Assembly: GCA_023300545.1 (NCBI GenBank)
Contig: JALZVT010000126.1
Coordinates: 1-34,944 of the forward strand
Direction of reading: 5' to 3'
Origin: Pseudomonadales bacterium
GTDB lineage: Bacteria; Pseudomonadota; Gammaproteobacteria; Pseudomonadales; Azotimanducaceae
DNA: 34,944 bases
Shown here: in pieces, positions 16,389 to 25,290 of the stretch
How positions within the stretch are numbered: position 1 is the first letter of the stretch
How the letters are laid out: every line of letters begins with the position of its first letter
Program-made: the position numbers and the translations under genes
Notes under the pieces: model-generated
The model's input: only the letters and a program-made list of their open reading frames with translations
Database searches by the model: none
Told to the model about the DNA's origin: nothing

Positions 16389-17801
16389 ATGCAGCAGGCG
16401 ACATCGACGACTGCGGTGGGAGCAAAGACCGCGGACACAGGCGCAGCAGAACCCCGCGCAGATGCTCTGACGACCAAGCAACTCGCCTCCTATTGCGCCG
16501 TAGGTGTCCCTATGGCCGCGATGGGAATGCCTATCGCGGTGTATCTGCCGCCACTGTATTCGAGTCTTGGCCTGAGCCTAACGGCGGTGGGCTTTGTGTT
16601 TACGCTGGTGCGTATTTTTGATGTGGTGACTGACCCGATCATGGGGCTCGCCATAGATCGGTTTGATACCCGGTGGGGTCGACGCAAACACTGGATTGCG
16701 CTGGCGGTGCCTATTTTGCTGGTATCGGTGTGGATGGTGTTTCTGCCCAACCCGGAGAGCGTGTCACCTGTCTATCTCGGGTTTTGGATGGTGATGCTGT
16801 ACATCGGCTACACCATGATGACCATTGCCCATCAGAGTTGGGGTGCAGAGCTATCCCAAAGTTACGACGATCGGTCGAGGCTATTTGGCTGGCGCGAAGT
16901 ATTTATCATCGGCGGCATGACCGCAGTGCTCGCTGTGCCAGCGGCACTCGATTCGCTAAGCGATAATGTCTCTCTGCAGGATAAGGTGGCGAGCATGGGG
17001 CTGTTCTGTCTCGTTCTGTTTCCATTAACCGCCCTACTGACACTGAGGAATGTGCCGGACAGTTCGCGAAAGGCAACAAATCCCGTGCATTGGCGAGAAG
17101 CGGTGCAGGTCTTGGTGGCTAATCGGTTGTTATGGCGAGTGCTCGCATCCGATTTGCTGTCGGGTCTTGGTACCGGTGTTGCCGGGGCGCTCTACATATT
17201 TATGGCGCGGTTTGTTTTTGATTTGCCGGAGTGGGCGAGTCTTGGTTTGCTTTGCTACTTTATAGCGGCTTTCGGGGCGATGCCGTTGTGGCTAAAGCTT
17301 GCCTATAGAGTGGGTAAGGCGCGAGCGATGCGACTCGCGTTGGTGTATGGCGCCTTCATCATGGTGCTGCTGTATTTTGTGTTCGCGCAGCCAGGCAGTG
17401 TGCTGGGTCTTTTTGCATTCACCATTTTTTACGGCATTGCCTATGGGGCCGCGCCGGCATTGCTGCGGTCAATGATGGCCGACCTGACCGATGCCGACGA
17501 ACTGGACGTTGGCGAGCAACGCTCCGGGCTGTTCTTTTCGTTGCTCACAACAACCAACAAACTGGGCGCGGCACTGGCCGTGGGCATTTGCTTCTGGGTG
17601 CTCGAGAACAGCTTTGGCTTTGATCCGAAGGTTGTTAATACGCCGGAAGCCATCAATGGCGTGCTCGTCACCTACTGTGTCGGTACCGCACTCGGTCTGT
17701 TTGTCGCTTATCTACCGATGATCAACTACCCGATGACAAGCCAGAAACACGCGGAAATTCGAGCCCAGCTGGATGCGCGTGAAGCTCAGTCTGCTGTCTG
17801 A
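16389..17801 (+). CDS. MFS sugar:cation symporter, GPH (MelB-like) family
   Basis: This is a 470-residue inner-membrane transporter with about 12 helices. FTLVRIFDVVTDPIMGLA with IDRFDTRWGRRKHWI (residues about 74-106) is the GPH/MFS_2 signature for the first conserved cation-binding region and loop. The internal repeat has RSMMADLTDADEL with GEQRSGLFFSL, also typical. Family members import glycosides, pentosides or hexuronides with Na+ or H+. The N-terminal 28 residues are hydrophilic and low in complexity. No clear Shine-Dalgarno precedes the ATG. It is convergent with the reductase gene at 17823. Substrate undetermined. Confidence 0.9.
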   Translation: MQQATSTTAVGAKTADTGAAEPRADALTTKQLASYCAVGVPMAAMGMPIAVYLPPLYSSLGLSLTAVGFVFTLVRIFDVVTDPIMGLAIDRFDTRWGRRKHWIALAVPILLVSVWMVFLPNPESVSPVYLGFWMVMLYIGYTMMTIAHQSWGAELSQSYDDRSRLFGWREVFIIGGMTAVLAVPAALDSLSDNVSLQDKVASMGLFCLVLFPLTALLTLRNVPDSSRKATNPVHWREAVQVLVANRLLWRVLASDLLSGLGTGVAGALYIFMARFVFDLPEWASLGLLCYFIAAFGAMPLWLKLAYRVGKARAMRLALVYGAFIMVLLYFVFAQPGSVLGLFAFTIFYGIAYGAAPALLRSMMADLTDADELDVGEQRSGLFFSLLTTTNKLGAALAVGICFWVLENSFGFDPKVVNTPEAINGVLVTYCVGTALGLFVAYLPMINYPMTSQKHAEIRAQLDAREAQSAV

Positions 17802-17822
17802 CCGAATAGGCGGGTGGCGGAA

Positions 17823-18797
17823 TTAGAATCCGCGTTGGAGATCAACGCTGGGCGGGATCTTGCCAGTACGTCGATAGGTTTCGATATGGCGGGCCACAAT
17901 CTGGATTGCAGAGGCTGGATCGGTAGGTGCTGCGATATGTGGCAGAACCGTAACTAGCGGGTGCGTCCACAGTCTGTGTTCGATGGGTAGCGGCTCTGTC
18001 TCGAAGACGTCGAGCACCGCATGTCTTAGCTTGCGCTGGTCCAGTGCCTCAAGCAGATCCTCGGTGTTGATAACAGCGCCTCGAGCAAAGTTGATCAGTG
18101 CAGCACCCGGAGGTAGCAAGGCCAGAGTCTGGGTGTTGAGTAGTGCCCGGGTTTGATCCGTCAGCGGCAGCAACACCAGCACAATGTCGGTCACTGGCAA
18201 AACATCAGCAAGACCTGCTGCGCCGGAATAGCAACGAATACCCGGCAGTGTGCGTGACGAACGACTCCAGCCTGCCACGTCAAAGCCGTTGGCGTGTAAC
18301 CGTTCGGCGCAGGCCCGGCCGAGCTCTCCCAGCCCTAACACAGTGACGCGGCAGTTGCTGGCACGACGCCAGGGCAACGGCTGCCATTGTTGGTCGCGTT
18401 GTTGTTGTGCGTATTCCGGCATCTGCCGATGCAAGTACAGTGTCCAGGCCAAGGCAGCCTCTGCCATTGCCCGGGCCAGTTCCGGGTCAACCAGCCGCAC
18501 GATCTGCAATTGCCGGATTCGAGCCGATGCAATCAGTTGCTCGACACCCGCCCACAAACTTTGCAGCCAGACGAGGTTAGGCAGTTGGTCTAGCCATGCA
18601 TCCAGGTGCTGGGCAGGTGGGTTCGCCGTGATCGCAACATCGACGGTCGCGAGTTGTTTCGGGGTGAGATCTTCGATCAGACACAGGTGTTCGTTGGGTA
18701 GTGCAATGCGCAGCTGTGACAGTGTTTGAGCAACGCTCGCAGTCGATTTACTGGCGAGCAATGGCAATAGTGGTAATGGGGTCTTGCTGTCAGTCAC
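17823..18797 (-). CDS. D-isomer-specific 2-hydroxyacid dehydrogenase (glyoxylate/hydroxypyruvate reductase A-like)
   Basis: This is a 324-residue cytoplasmic NAD(P)H-dependent reductase. It has the Rossmann motif VTVLGLGELGRACAERL at 151-167 and WSRSSR after the second strand (Arg suggests NADPH). The catalytic set is R239 (NFARGAVI), E268 (DVFETEPLP) and H287 (LPHIAAPT). WLQSLWAGVEQLI near residue 78 is typical of the GhrA branch. Likely reactions are reduction of glyoxylate, hydroxypyruvate or a related 2-oxoacid. The GTG start overlaps the upstream VOC gene as GTGA, so the two form a minus-strand operon. A 2-oxoacid arising from sugar or dicarbonyl metabolism is a reasonable substrate guess. 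Confidence 0.92.
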   Translation of the reverse strand: MTDSKTPLPLLPLLASKSTASVAQTLSQLRIALPNEHLCLIEDLTPKQLATVDVAITANPPAQHLDAWLDQLPNLVWLQSLWAGVEQLIASARIRQLQIVRLVDPELARAMAEAALAWTLYLHRQMPEYAQQQRDQQWQPLPWRRASNCRVTVLGLGELGRACAERLHANGFDVAGWSRSSRTLPGIRCYSGAAGLADVLPVTDIVLVLLPLTDQTRALLNTQTLALLPPGAALINFARGAVINTEDLLEALDQRKLRHAVLDVFETEPLPIEHRLWTHPLVTVLPHIAAPTDPASAIQIVARHIETYRRTGKIPPSVDLQRGF

Positions 18798-19219
18798 GCT
18801 TGAAACAGTTCATCAGCTTGGCTCATGCTTTTCAGTTCGATGGCATTGCCGCTGGGATCAAGCAGAAACATAGTGCGCTGTTCTCCGGGCTGACCTTCGT
18901 ATCGCAGTTGAGGTGCGATTATAAATTCAGTGTTTGCGGCTTCCAATCGGCTGGCTACTTGCTGCCAAACCTCGACCGTTAAAACGGCTCCGAAGTGTGG
19001 CATCGGGACCGAGACGCCATCGACCTGTCCGGTGTAAGTAGGAATCAGTGGTTTGCCGAGATGCAGGGATAGCTGATGACCGAAGAAATCGAAGTCTGCC
19101 CAGGTTGGCGTGTTACGGCCTTCGGTGCAGCCCAGCAACTGGGTATAGAACTGCCGACTGGTTGCCAGATCGTTGACGTGAAACGAGAGGTGAAAAACAG
19201 CAGGGGTAACGCTTTGCAT
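18794..19219 (-). CDS. VOC-family (glyoxalase/dioxygenase-like) metalloprotein
   Basis: This is a 141-residue single-chain protein with two beta-alpha-beta-beta-beta modules. Probable metal ligands are H10 (FHLSFHVND), H75 (MPHFGAVL) and E128 (NAIELKS), and FLLDPSGN (118-125) is the family hallmark. Members include glyoxalase I, extradiol dioxygenases and resistance proteins. Sequence does not say which applies, though the conserved metal set implies an active enzyme. It is the first gene of a two-gene minus-strand operon with the 2-hydroxyacid reductase, so detoxification of a dicarbonyl is possible. ATG at 19219; divergent from the gene at 19339. Confidence 0.9.
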   Translation of the reverse strand: MQSVTPAVFHLSFHVNDLATSRQFYTQLLGCTEGRNTPTWADFDFFGHQLSLHLGKPLIPTYTGQVDGVSVPMPHFGAVLTVEVWQQVASRLEAANTEFIIAPQLRYEGQPGEQRTMFLLDPSGNAIELKSMSQADELFQA

Positions 19220-19295
19220 AGGACTGGATTTCGCTGGGTCAGGTAATGCGCTGGATTTAGCCTCATCGCTGTAGGAAACTCAAAGCGTTTGTTAG

Positions 19296-19309
19296 CGCCC
19301 CTAGGGGCG
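19296..19309. promoter_or_regulatory. Perfect 14-bp palindrome in a divergent promoter region
   Basis: CGCCCCTAGGGGCG is an exact palindrome in the 119 bp between the VOC gene (minus) and the metallo-hydrolase gene (plus), 30 bases before the ATG at 19339. Its central place between divergent genes makes an operator the first guess; as RNA it would have a loop too small to fold fully. Confidence 0.4.
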
Positions 19310-19338
19310 ATTTGCTTCCGATTATTGGGGAATAACCT

Positions 19339-20319
19339 ATGCCACATACCGTACCGAGTACCGTTCGAGCTTTGGGGAGACTAGCCTGGTCGGGCCTGTT
19401 TGCGCTGACGCTGGCAGCACTTTCACCGGCTGCGTTTGCACACAATCATGAGCCGCTTGACCTTGATGGTCTGTTGAAAGCCTTTGGTTGGGACTTCAAT
19501 ACCGCCGAGATTCGCGTTGAGAAGCTAACCGATAATTACTATGTGCTGTTTGGCGTTGGCGGCAATATTGGAGTGTCTGTTGGCGCGAACGGCACGATGA
19601 TCGTGGATAACCAGTTCCCCCAGATGATGCCGAAAATTGAAAAGGCATTGGCTGGAGTTGGTAGTAAGAAGGTCGATTTTGCGATTAACACCCATTGGCA
19701 CTTCGATCATGCCGAAGGCAACCTGGCGCTTGGTCCAGCAGGTACCTGGATTGTGGCCCAGGAAAATTCCCGGGCAATGATGCAGGACGACCACGTGATT
19801 AATTTGGCGGTGGTGAAATATCTGCAGGAAGCCTATCCCGATGACGCGCTGCCGGTGATTACCTACAAAGACGCCATGCAATTCCATTTCAATGGTGAGC
19901 AGATCGATTTGCTGCACTTTGGGCCGGCGCACACGACTGGCGATACCGCCGTGTATTTTCGCGGCACAAACGCGGTGCATTTTGGTGACGTGTTTAACCG
20001 CGGTTACCCGTTTATCGACGCTGACAACGGCGGTGATATCGATGGCATGGCGGCATTTTGCGAATCGGTGTTACAGCTGATCGAGAAAGACACGCGAGTG
20101 ATTCCAGGTCACGGTGAAGTGGGCACCTACAATGATCTGGCCGCCTATATCAGCATGCTGAAGACAATGAGTTTGCGGATCAGCGGCATGATTTCGGATG
20201 GTAAGACCTTAGAGCAGGTAGCCGCGGCTAAGCCGAGTGCGGACTATGACAAAACCTATGGCGATCCAACTGGGTTTATCGACCGGGCTTATACGAGTAT
20301 TGCCAAGAAGATGAAGTAG
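19339..20319 (+). CDS. Exported metallo-beta-lactamase-fold hydrolase
   Basis: The protein has 326 residues with a cleavable signal peptide (1-34, ending SPAAFA|HNHE). The zinc motif THWHFDHAEGN gives H119, H121, D123 and H124; H198 (GPAHTTGDT), D217 (VHFGDVFN) and H258 (VIPGHGE) complete a two-metal site. Periplasmic location is inferred. The fold covers beta-lactamases, lactonases and other hydrolases; DNYYVLFGVGGNIGVSVG and NRGYPFID resemble the non-lactamase periplasmic group. A C-terminal helical tail (from about 265) extends the fold. GGGGA lies about eight bases before the ATG. The gene is alone, divergent from the VOC/reductase operon across a palindrome. Confidence 0.92.
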   Translation: MPHTVPSTVRALGRLAWSGLFALTLAALSPAAFAHNHEPLDLDGLLKAFGWDFNTAEIRVEKLTDNYYVLFGVGGNIGVSVGANGTMIVDNQFPQMMPKIEKALAGVGSKKVDFAINTHWHFDHAEGNLALGPAGTWIVAQENSRAMMQDDHVINLAVVKYLQEAYPDDALPVITYKDAMQFHFNGEQIDLLHFGPAHTTGDTAVYFRGTNAVHFGDVFNRGYPFIDADNGGDIDGMAAFCESVLQLIEKDTRVIPGHGEVGTYNDLAAYISMLKTMSLRISGMISDGKTLEQVAAAKPSADYDKTYGDPTGFIDRAYTSIAKKMK

Positions 20320-20325
20320 TCCTCG

Positions 20326-21216
20326 CTACAGCTCTGCAACATAGATACTCCCTGCCACTAATAGTGGCAGGGTGGCCATTGCCAGCAAGGTTGATACCAG
20401 TACCGCCGCCGCTACCTGTTCCGGGTCGCGATTAAACCGATCTGCAAACACAAAGTTGAATACCGCAACGGGCATGCTGGCTTGTAAAAACAGTACTCCC
20501 GCGGCAACACCTTCCAGATTGAACAGCCAGATCATGCAGAGTGCGGCGCTCATTCCCAGAACGAGTCGTACGATAGCAAGCCCTAGAGCCTGGGGCAGAT
20601 CACTGACGCTGAGTCGCACCAGTGAGGTTCCCAGCATCAACAGCATGGCCGGAATTAGCAGTCCGCCGAGCAGGTTTGTAGTGTTGCTTAACCACTGGGG
20701 TACGGGCGTGTCGGTCACCAGCACGATGCAGGCCAGCGCCACCGACCAGATGATCGGTTGCTGCAGCAGCGTTTTTGGATTGAACGTTCCTGACGACACC
20801 CCAAGGCCCAGGGAGTTTTGTGACAGTGCGTGGACAAAAAACACCACAACCCCTAGTGCAAGGCCTGCATCGCCGAATGTGAGCATGACTAGCGGAACAC
20901 CCATGTTGCCCGCGTTGGCCTGAAATAGGGTGGGTAAAAAAGCGTGACGGCTGAGCTTGGCTATACGTAGCCCCACGTAACCCAATACAAGGCAAAACGC
21001 GATAACACCGACGGTAGCCAAACCCACCTGACGCAGTTCATCAAGCTCCGGCCGCAGCGACGTCAGCGAGTGAAACACCAGCGCGGGCGTGCCGACGTAC
21101 ATGACAAGCTCGCTAATTGTCGCATTATCAAAGGGCAGTCCGCGGCGTGCCCATAGATAGCCGATGGCTGTGATCAGGAATATGGGGGTAACAACAGCAG
21201 CGATCTGGGTGAACAT
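20326..21216 (-). CDS. AEC (auxin efflux carrier) family permease
   Basis: This is a 296-residue inner-membrane protein with about ten helices in two five-helix halves. Recognisable AEC features are VVTPIFLITAIGYLWARRG at the N-terminus, LVMYVGTPALVFHSL, the QANAGNMGVPLVML crossover (Asn-Gly rich) and LMLGTSLVRL in the second half. Family members export small organic acids such as malate. ATG at 21216 (MFTQIAAV) is chosen; an in-frame start at 21264 would overlap the divergent MFS gene and add a non-family extension. It ends seven bases from the end of the metallo-hydrolase gene. Substrate unknown. Confidence 0.9.
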   Translation of the reverse strand: MFTQIAAVVTPIFLITAIGYLWARRGLPFDNATISELVMYVGTPALVFHSLTSLRPELDELRQVGLATVGVIAFCLVLGYVGLRIAKLSRHAFLPTLFQANAGNMGVPLVMLTFGDAGLALGVVVFFVHALSQNSLGLGVSSGTFNPKTLLQQPIIWSVALACIVLVTDTPVPQWLSNTTNLLGGLLIPAMLLMLGTSLVRLSVSDLPQALGLAIVRLVLGMSAALCMIWLFNLEGVAAGVLFLQASMPVAVFNFVFADRFNRDPEQVAAAVLVSTLLAMATLPLLVAGSIYVAEL

Positions 21217-21255
21217 GAAAAATGCGACAGGTAATGGGAACAAGAAGCGCCCACA

Positions 21256-22467
21256 ATGGCACACAGCATGACCTACATAAATCGAAACCTATTGGTGTTG
21301 TTTCTTGCCCAGCTGGCGTTTGGCACCGGCTCGGTGGTGCTTGTTACCTTGGGAGGGATTGTTGGTGCAGAGCTAGCGAGTTCAAGAGCGCTTGCGACAT
21401 TGCCGGTATCTCTGTTTGTTATCGGTACTGCCTTTGCAACTGTGCCGGCGGCGCTATTGATGCAGCGCATCGGCCGAAAACTTGGCTTTGCAGCCAGTGC
21501 ATTGCTTGGTGTTGGCGGGGCACTGGCCGCCAGTTTTGCGGTCACGCAACACAGCTTTGAACTGTTTTGCATTGCGGCCGCCTTGATTGGTATGACCCTC
21601 GCGTTTGGCCAGCAACTTCGTTTTGCAGCGACGGAGAGCGTGCCTGAGGCCGGCGCGGCCTACGCGGTTGCCTTCGTCTTGCTAGGTTCCATAGGCGGCG
21701 CGTTTGCAGGCTCATGGTTGGTGGCAAATGCTGCCAGTATTACACCGACGGTCGCTTACAGTGGTGCATTTCAAGGCATGGCGCTGCTCTACATTGTGGC
21801 GGGGTGTATTTTGCTCGCGTTTCGCAATCAGCCAAAAATTGAACAGGGTGTCGTCGAAGAGTCGGCCCGTCCGTTATTTACTATTGTGCGTGAGCCACTA
21901 TTTATCATTGCAGTGTGTGGCGGCGTTATTGGGCAGGGTGTCATGACCTATCTAATGACCGCGACACCGATCAGCATGCACGTGGTAGACGGCTACAGCC
22001 TTACAGCAACCTCTCAGGTTATTCGAGCTCACGTGATCGCTATGTATTTACCGTCACTCGTTACCGCTCCGCTGATTACCATCTTTGGGCCGCGGCGCTT
22101 AATGTTTGCGGGAGTAGTTGCCATGGGCGTTACGGTGGTAGTTGGTTTGACCGGTCAGCACGTGATGCACTATTGGTGGGCGATGGTGTTACTGGGCGTG
22201 GGCTGGAATTTTTTGTTTATTGGCGGCACGACGTTGCTAGTGCGCCAATACCGTCCGGTTGAGCGCTTCAAGGCCCAGGCGTTTAATGACTTCAGTGTAT
22301 TTGGCGCGTCAGCGCTGGCCAGCCTGCTGGCTGGAACGCTGATGTTTCAATTGGGCTGGCAAGCGGTGCTTTACACGGCGCTGCCGCTGCTGGGTGGAAT
22401 GGTTTTACTGCTCTTGTGGTCGCTGAAAATAAGTCCGCTGCAAGCTCGCGCGCGAACACCCGTGTGA
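21256..22467 (+). CDS. Major facilitator superfamily transporter
   Basis: This is a 403-residue MFS permease with 12 predicted helices. Between helices 2 and 3 there is MQRIGRKLGFAASALLG, a form of the family loop motif. The central loop is at about 194-208 (NQPKIEQGVVEESAR). VIRAHVIAMYLPSL and GWNFLFIGGTTLL fall in the second half and resemble putative YcaD/efflux-like members. An upstream ribosome site is weak (GGGAA some 15 bases away), and a second ATG is four codons in. It is divergent from the AEC gene across 39 bp, so the promoters must overlap. The substrate cannot be predicted. Confidence 0.88.
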   Translation: MAHSMTYINRNLLVLFLAQLAFGTGSVVLVTLGGIVGAELASSRALATLPVSLFVIGTAFATVPAALLMQRIGRKLGFAASALLGVGGALAASFAVTQHSFELFCIAAALIGMTLAFGQQLRFAATESVPEAGAAYAVAFVLLGSIGGAFAGSWLVANAASITPTVAYSGAFQGMALLYIVAGCILLAFRNQPKIEQGVVEESARPLFTIVREPLFIIAVCGGVIGQGVMTYLMTATPISMHVVDGYSLTATSQVIRAHVIAMYLPSLVTAPLITIFGPRRLMFAGVVAMGVTVVVGLTGQHVMHYWWAMVLLGVGWNFLFIGGTTLLVRQYRPVERFKAQAFNDFSVFGASALASLLAGTLMFQLGWQAVLYTALPLLGGMVLLLLWSLKISPLQARARTPV

Positions 22468-22567
22468 CCCTACTGCAGTTCGACTTCGTCCTATATTCCT
22501 ACTAAGGTCCGGCCCTCATCATCGATACTGGTTGTTGCGTCGGCAAAACGACGCTTGGGAGCTCAAT

Positions 22568-23260
22568 GTGAACACTGAGGCGGTATCTGCCAAGAGCGGA
22601 TTTTCCGGCAAGCAGGTCTTGCTGTTTCTTTTACTGGCCGTTTTGCTAACGGTAGGGGTCACCTACTGGCTGGTAAGGACATACGTGTATGCAAGCGACT
22701 TTCGGCCGGTTGAGCTGTCCCAAAAAGAGCAAACCAAGCTCGATAGCAAGCTGCGAGTTATTGGTGTCGATCCCCAGGCGTTGCTACCCGATGCAAAGCG
22801 TGGGGAAGCCGAGGCCCGGGATGGCGACGGCAACCTGATTCCTGAGCGCTATTCGGAGGTGGGCGCTAGTCGCGTTATTGAGTTGTCGGAGCGTGAATTG
22901 AACTCCATGTTGGCCACCAACAGCGACCTGGCTAAGCGGTTTGCTGTTGATCTGTCGGAGAACTTGGCGAGCGCCAAATTACTGGTGCCGTTTGATGCCG
23001 ACTTTCCAATTGTGGGCGGTAAAACACTGCGCTTTACAGCAGGTGTTGAGCTCGATTATCGAGACGGCCGACCGGTGGTGATTTTCCGTGGAGTCAGCGT
23101 GATGGGGGTGCCAGTACCCAGTGCGTTCCTCAATGAGTTGAAGAATATCGACCTGGTCAGCGAGCTCGGCGGCCGGCCTGGTTTCTGGCAGAACTTCGCT
23201 AATGGCGTCGATCTTATCGAGATCTCCGACGGTAAATTGCGTATCGAGTTGAAGGAATAG
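22568..23260 (+). CDS. Single-pass membrane-anchored protein of unknown function
   Basis: This 230-residue protein is not recognised. It has a short cytoplasmic start, one membrane segment at about 17-37 (LLFLLLAVLLTVGVTYWLV) and a periplasmic domain of about 190 residues. That domain carries ELSERELNSMLATNSDLAKRF and the beta-rich FTAGVELDYRDGRPVVIFRGVSVMG. The pattern suggests a soluble substrate- or lipid-binding periplasmic domain, but I cannot name it. GTG at 22568 is chosen because GGGAG lies seven bases upstream; a TTG at 22532 is in frame but lacks a ribosome site. It precedes the DUF547 gene by 77 bp on the same strand. Confidence 0.8.
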   Translation: MNTEAVSAKSGFSGKQVLLFLLLAVLLTVGVTYWLVRTYVYASDFRPVELSQKEQTKLDSKLRVIGVDPQALLPDAKRGEAEARDGDGNLIPERYSEVGASRVIELSERELNSMLATNSDLAKRFAVDLSENLASAKLLVPFDADFPIVGGKTLRFTAGVELDYRDGRPVVIFRGVSVMGVPVPSAFLNELKNIDLVSELGGRPGFWQNFANGVDLIEISDGKLRIELKE

Positions 23261-23337
23261 CGCCCATTCCCTGCAACTAACTCGCCACCGGTCTGTCCTA
23301 ACCTCTAGACGCTGTTAAGCGAGTTTGGAGACACGAC

Positions 23338-24156
23338 GTGAAACGACCACTATCTATACTAATATTTGCTGCTATGACGCTCTTTTCGGGACTAGCCAGC
23401 GCGGCACCTGCGCCGGAAAAATGGGCCTTTTGGGACCGGCTAAATGCCGAATCCACGGCGACCATCGATCATTCGCTGTGGCAAAGCGTGCTCGACAAAT
23501 ACCTCAGGGAAAGCCCGGACAACATCAATCGCTTTGCCTACACCGAGGTAGCCGGCGAAGGGCGTGAGCAGCTGCGTGGTTATCTGACGGCTATGGCAGC
23601 CATTGACCCGCGAGACTACAACGCTTTAGAGCAGCAGGCGTATTGGATGAACCTTTACAACGCGCTCACTGTCGACGTTGTCCTTAAGTACCCCAAGAAA
23701 AAGAGCATTCTGCGCATGAGCGAAGGGTTCTTTTCGATTGGCCCCTGGGACGATGAGGTTTTTACCCTGGCTGGCAAAGAGTTAACTCTGAACGACATCG
23801 AGCATCGAATACTGCGCCCCATTTTTCAGGATAGGCGCGTGCACTACGCAGTGAACTGCGCGAGCATTGGTTGCCCAAATCTGGCGCCAAAGGTGTTCAA
23901 TAGCGCACAACTTGAAGAACAGTTGGTAGCGGCAGAGCGCGGTTACATCAATCATCCGCGCGGCGTGACTCTCGACAAGAAAGGACGCTTACAGCTGTCG
24001 CAGATCTTTGAATGGTATGTTGATGACTTTGCTGAAGACGAAGCGGGTCTGGTGAACTATCTGGCCCAGCATCACGAGACCCTTGGCGAGACGCTAAAGG
24101 GTTTCACGGGCAAGGTCAGCTATGACTACGACTGGGATTTGAACAAGGCACAATAG
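23338..24156 (+). CDS. Exported DUF547 domain protein
   Basis: This is a 272-residue protein with a signal peptide (1-22, ending GLASA|APAP). The DUF547 hallmarks are present: AYWMNLYNALTVDVVLKYP (101-119), LTLNDIEHRILRPIF (149-163) and HYAVNCASIGCPNL with C174 and C179. It then has FEWYVDDFAEDE near the C-terminus. The family is widespread and its biochemical role is not established; conserved Asn, His and Cys residues resemble an enzyme active site. The start is GTG at 23338 with GGAG about ten bases upstream. It may be co-transcribed with the preceding unknown membrane protein. It is convergent with the CioAB operon. Confidence 0.92.
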   Translation: MKRPLSILIFAAMTLFSGLASAAPAPEKWAFWDRLNAESTATIDHSLWQSVLDKYLRESPDNINRFAYTEVAGEGREQLRGYLTAMAAIDPRDYNALEQQAYWMNLYNALTVDVVLKYPKKKSILRMSEGFFSIGPWDDEVFTLAGKELTLNDIEHRILRPIFQDRRVHYAVNCASIGCPNLAPKVFNSAQLEEQLVAAERGYINHPRGVTLDKKGRLQLSQIFEWYVDDFAEDEAGLVNYLAQHHETLGETLKGFTGKVSYDYDWDLNKAQ

Positions 24157-24179
24157 CAATGGCGCGCTGCCGGTCGAGG

Positions 24180-24281
24180 CTAAACAACCATGGCCCGCAG
24201 CGCGTAACTCAATGTCCCAACCACGATGACGCCACCTAGATACAGCCCGACAAACCACAGCGTTCGATTCCAGCGCTTCAT
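24180..24281 (-). CDS. DUF2474/CydX-like small subunit of the bd-type oxidase
   Basis: A 33-residue ORF, MKRWNRTLWFVGLY followed by LGGVIVVGTLSYALRAMVV, starts at 24281. Its ATG overlaps the stop of the oxidase subunit II gene as ATGA. It is one membrane helix with a basic N-terminus and a Trp-Phe-Val start (LWFVGL), the pattern of DUF2474 proteins that follow CioB genes. By analogy with CydX in cytochrome bd, it probably stabilises the oxidase heme sites. It is too short for most gene callers, but position, overlap and composition together make it convincing. Confidence 0.85.
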   Translation of the reverse strand: MKRWNRTLWFVGLYLGGVIVVGTLSYALRAMVV

Positions 24282-25288
24282 AACCTTGTATCACTCGACA
24301 CCTTGCCGCGGAACACCCAATAGCTGTGCGCGGTATAGCCGATAATAATCGGCAGCATGACCGCTGTTCCGACCAACAGGAAACTGAGGCTCGAATCTGG
24401 AGCGGCAGCCTCCCAAATGGTGAGGCTGTGGGGCACGATGTAGGGATAGGTGCTGATACCAAAACCGGCAAAGGTAACAACGAACAAAAGCTGGGTCAGG
24501 TAAAACGGCCGCGAGTCGTTGCCGGGTTGTGAGCGGTTGCTGTTCAGCAGCAACACCGTAGTCAAAGCAACCAGAATGGGAATTGGTGCCAGCACCAGCA
24601 TTGCAGGCCAAGAGAACCAGCGCTGGGTGAGTCGTTCGTCTAGATAGGGTGTCCACGAAGACAGGCCGACGATAGCGATGAATACCGCGCCAGTGAGCCA
24701 TGGCAGTTGGGATCGCAAGCGCGCATTCATCTGCCCCCGGGTTTTCATGATGAGCCAGGTAGAGCCCAGTAGCAGGTAGCCCAGCACAATGGCGAGACCA
24801 CACAATAGCGAGAAGGGCGAGAGCCAGTCGTACCAGCCGCCCGCATAGGCTCGCCCGCTTATCTCTATGCCCTGAATGAAGGCACCTAGCATGATGCCCT
24901 GGGATAGGGTCGCGATGAGAGAACCAAGGAAAAACCCAAGATCCCAGAAGCGCCGCAGGCGTTGGGTTTTGTGCCGGTATTCCATCGACACACCGCGAAA
25001 CACCAGCGCCAGCAGCATCGCAATAACCAACGGATAAAACGCCGGCAAAATAGTGGCGTAGGCCAGCGGAAAGGTCGCGTAGAGACCTCCGCCGCCCAGT
25101 ACCAGCCAGGTCTCGTTGCCATCCCAGACTGGCGCGATAGTTTCTACGGCAGCGTCTTTTTCGGTGTCGTTCAGACTTAGGAAAAGCAGCCCGATGCCTA
25201 GGTCAAAGCCATCGAGCAAAGCGTAGGCCAAAACGGCAACGGCAATGATGCCGGCCCAGATTAGGGGTAGGTCGAATGACAGTTCCAT
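24278..25288 (-). CDS. cioB: Cyanide-insensitive cytochrome bd-type quinol oxidase subunit II
   Basis: This is a 336-residue polytopic protein of the CydB/CioB family. The N-terminus has AYALLDGFDLGIG (21-33). Other conserved segments are PVWDGNETWLVLGGGGLYATFPLAYA (in two parts: PVWDGNETWLVL, then GGGGLYATFPLAYA), LVFRGVSMEYRH and QGIMLGAFIQG. Together with subunit I and the small third subunit it forms the membrane quinol oxidase that reduces O2 to water. The start ATG at 25288 is two bases after the CioA stop. The symbol follows from the short Q-loop of its partner rather than from this protein alone. Confidence 0.93.
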   Translation of the reverse strand: MELSFDLPLIWAGIIAVAVLAYALLDGFDLGIGLLFLSLNDTEKDAAVETIAPVWDGNETWLVLGGGGLYATFPLAYATILPAFYPLVIAMLLALVFRGVSMEYRHKTQRLRRFWDLGFFLGSLIATLSQGIMLGAFIQGIEISGRAYAGGWYDWLSPFSLLCGLAIVLGYLLLGSTWLIMKTRGQMNARLRSQLPWLTGAVFIAIVGLSSWTPYLDERLTQRWFSWPAMLVLAPIPILVALTTVLLLNSNRSQPGNDSRPFYLTQLLFVVTFAGFGISTYPYIVPHSLTIWEAAAPDSSLSFLLVGTAVMLPIIIGYTAHSYWVFRGKVSSDTRL

Positions 25289-25290
25289 AA

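Noticed and set aside
23279-23325. Inverted repeat AACTCGC...GCGAGTT before the DUF547 gene
   Set aside because: The arms are 7 bp with a 33-base loop; too weak to call a terminator or operator.
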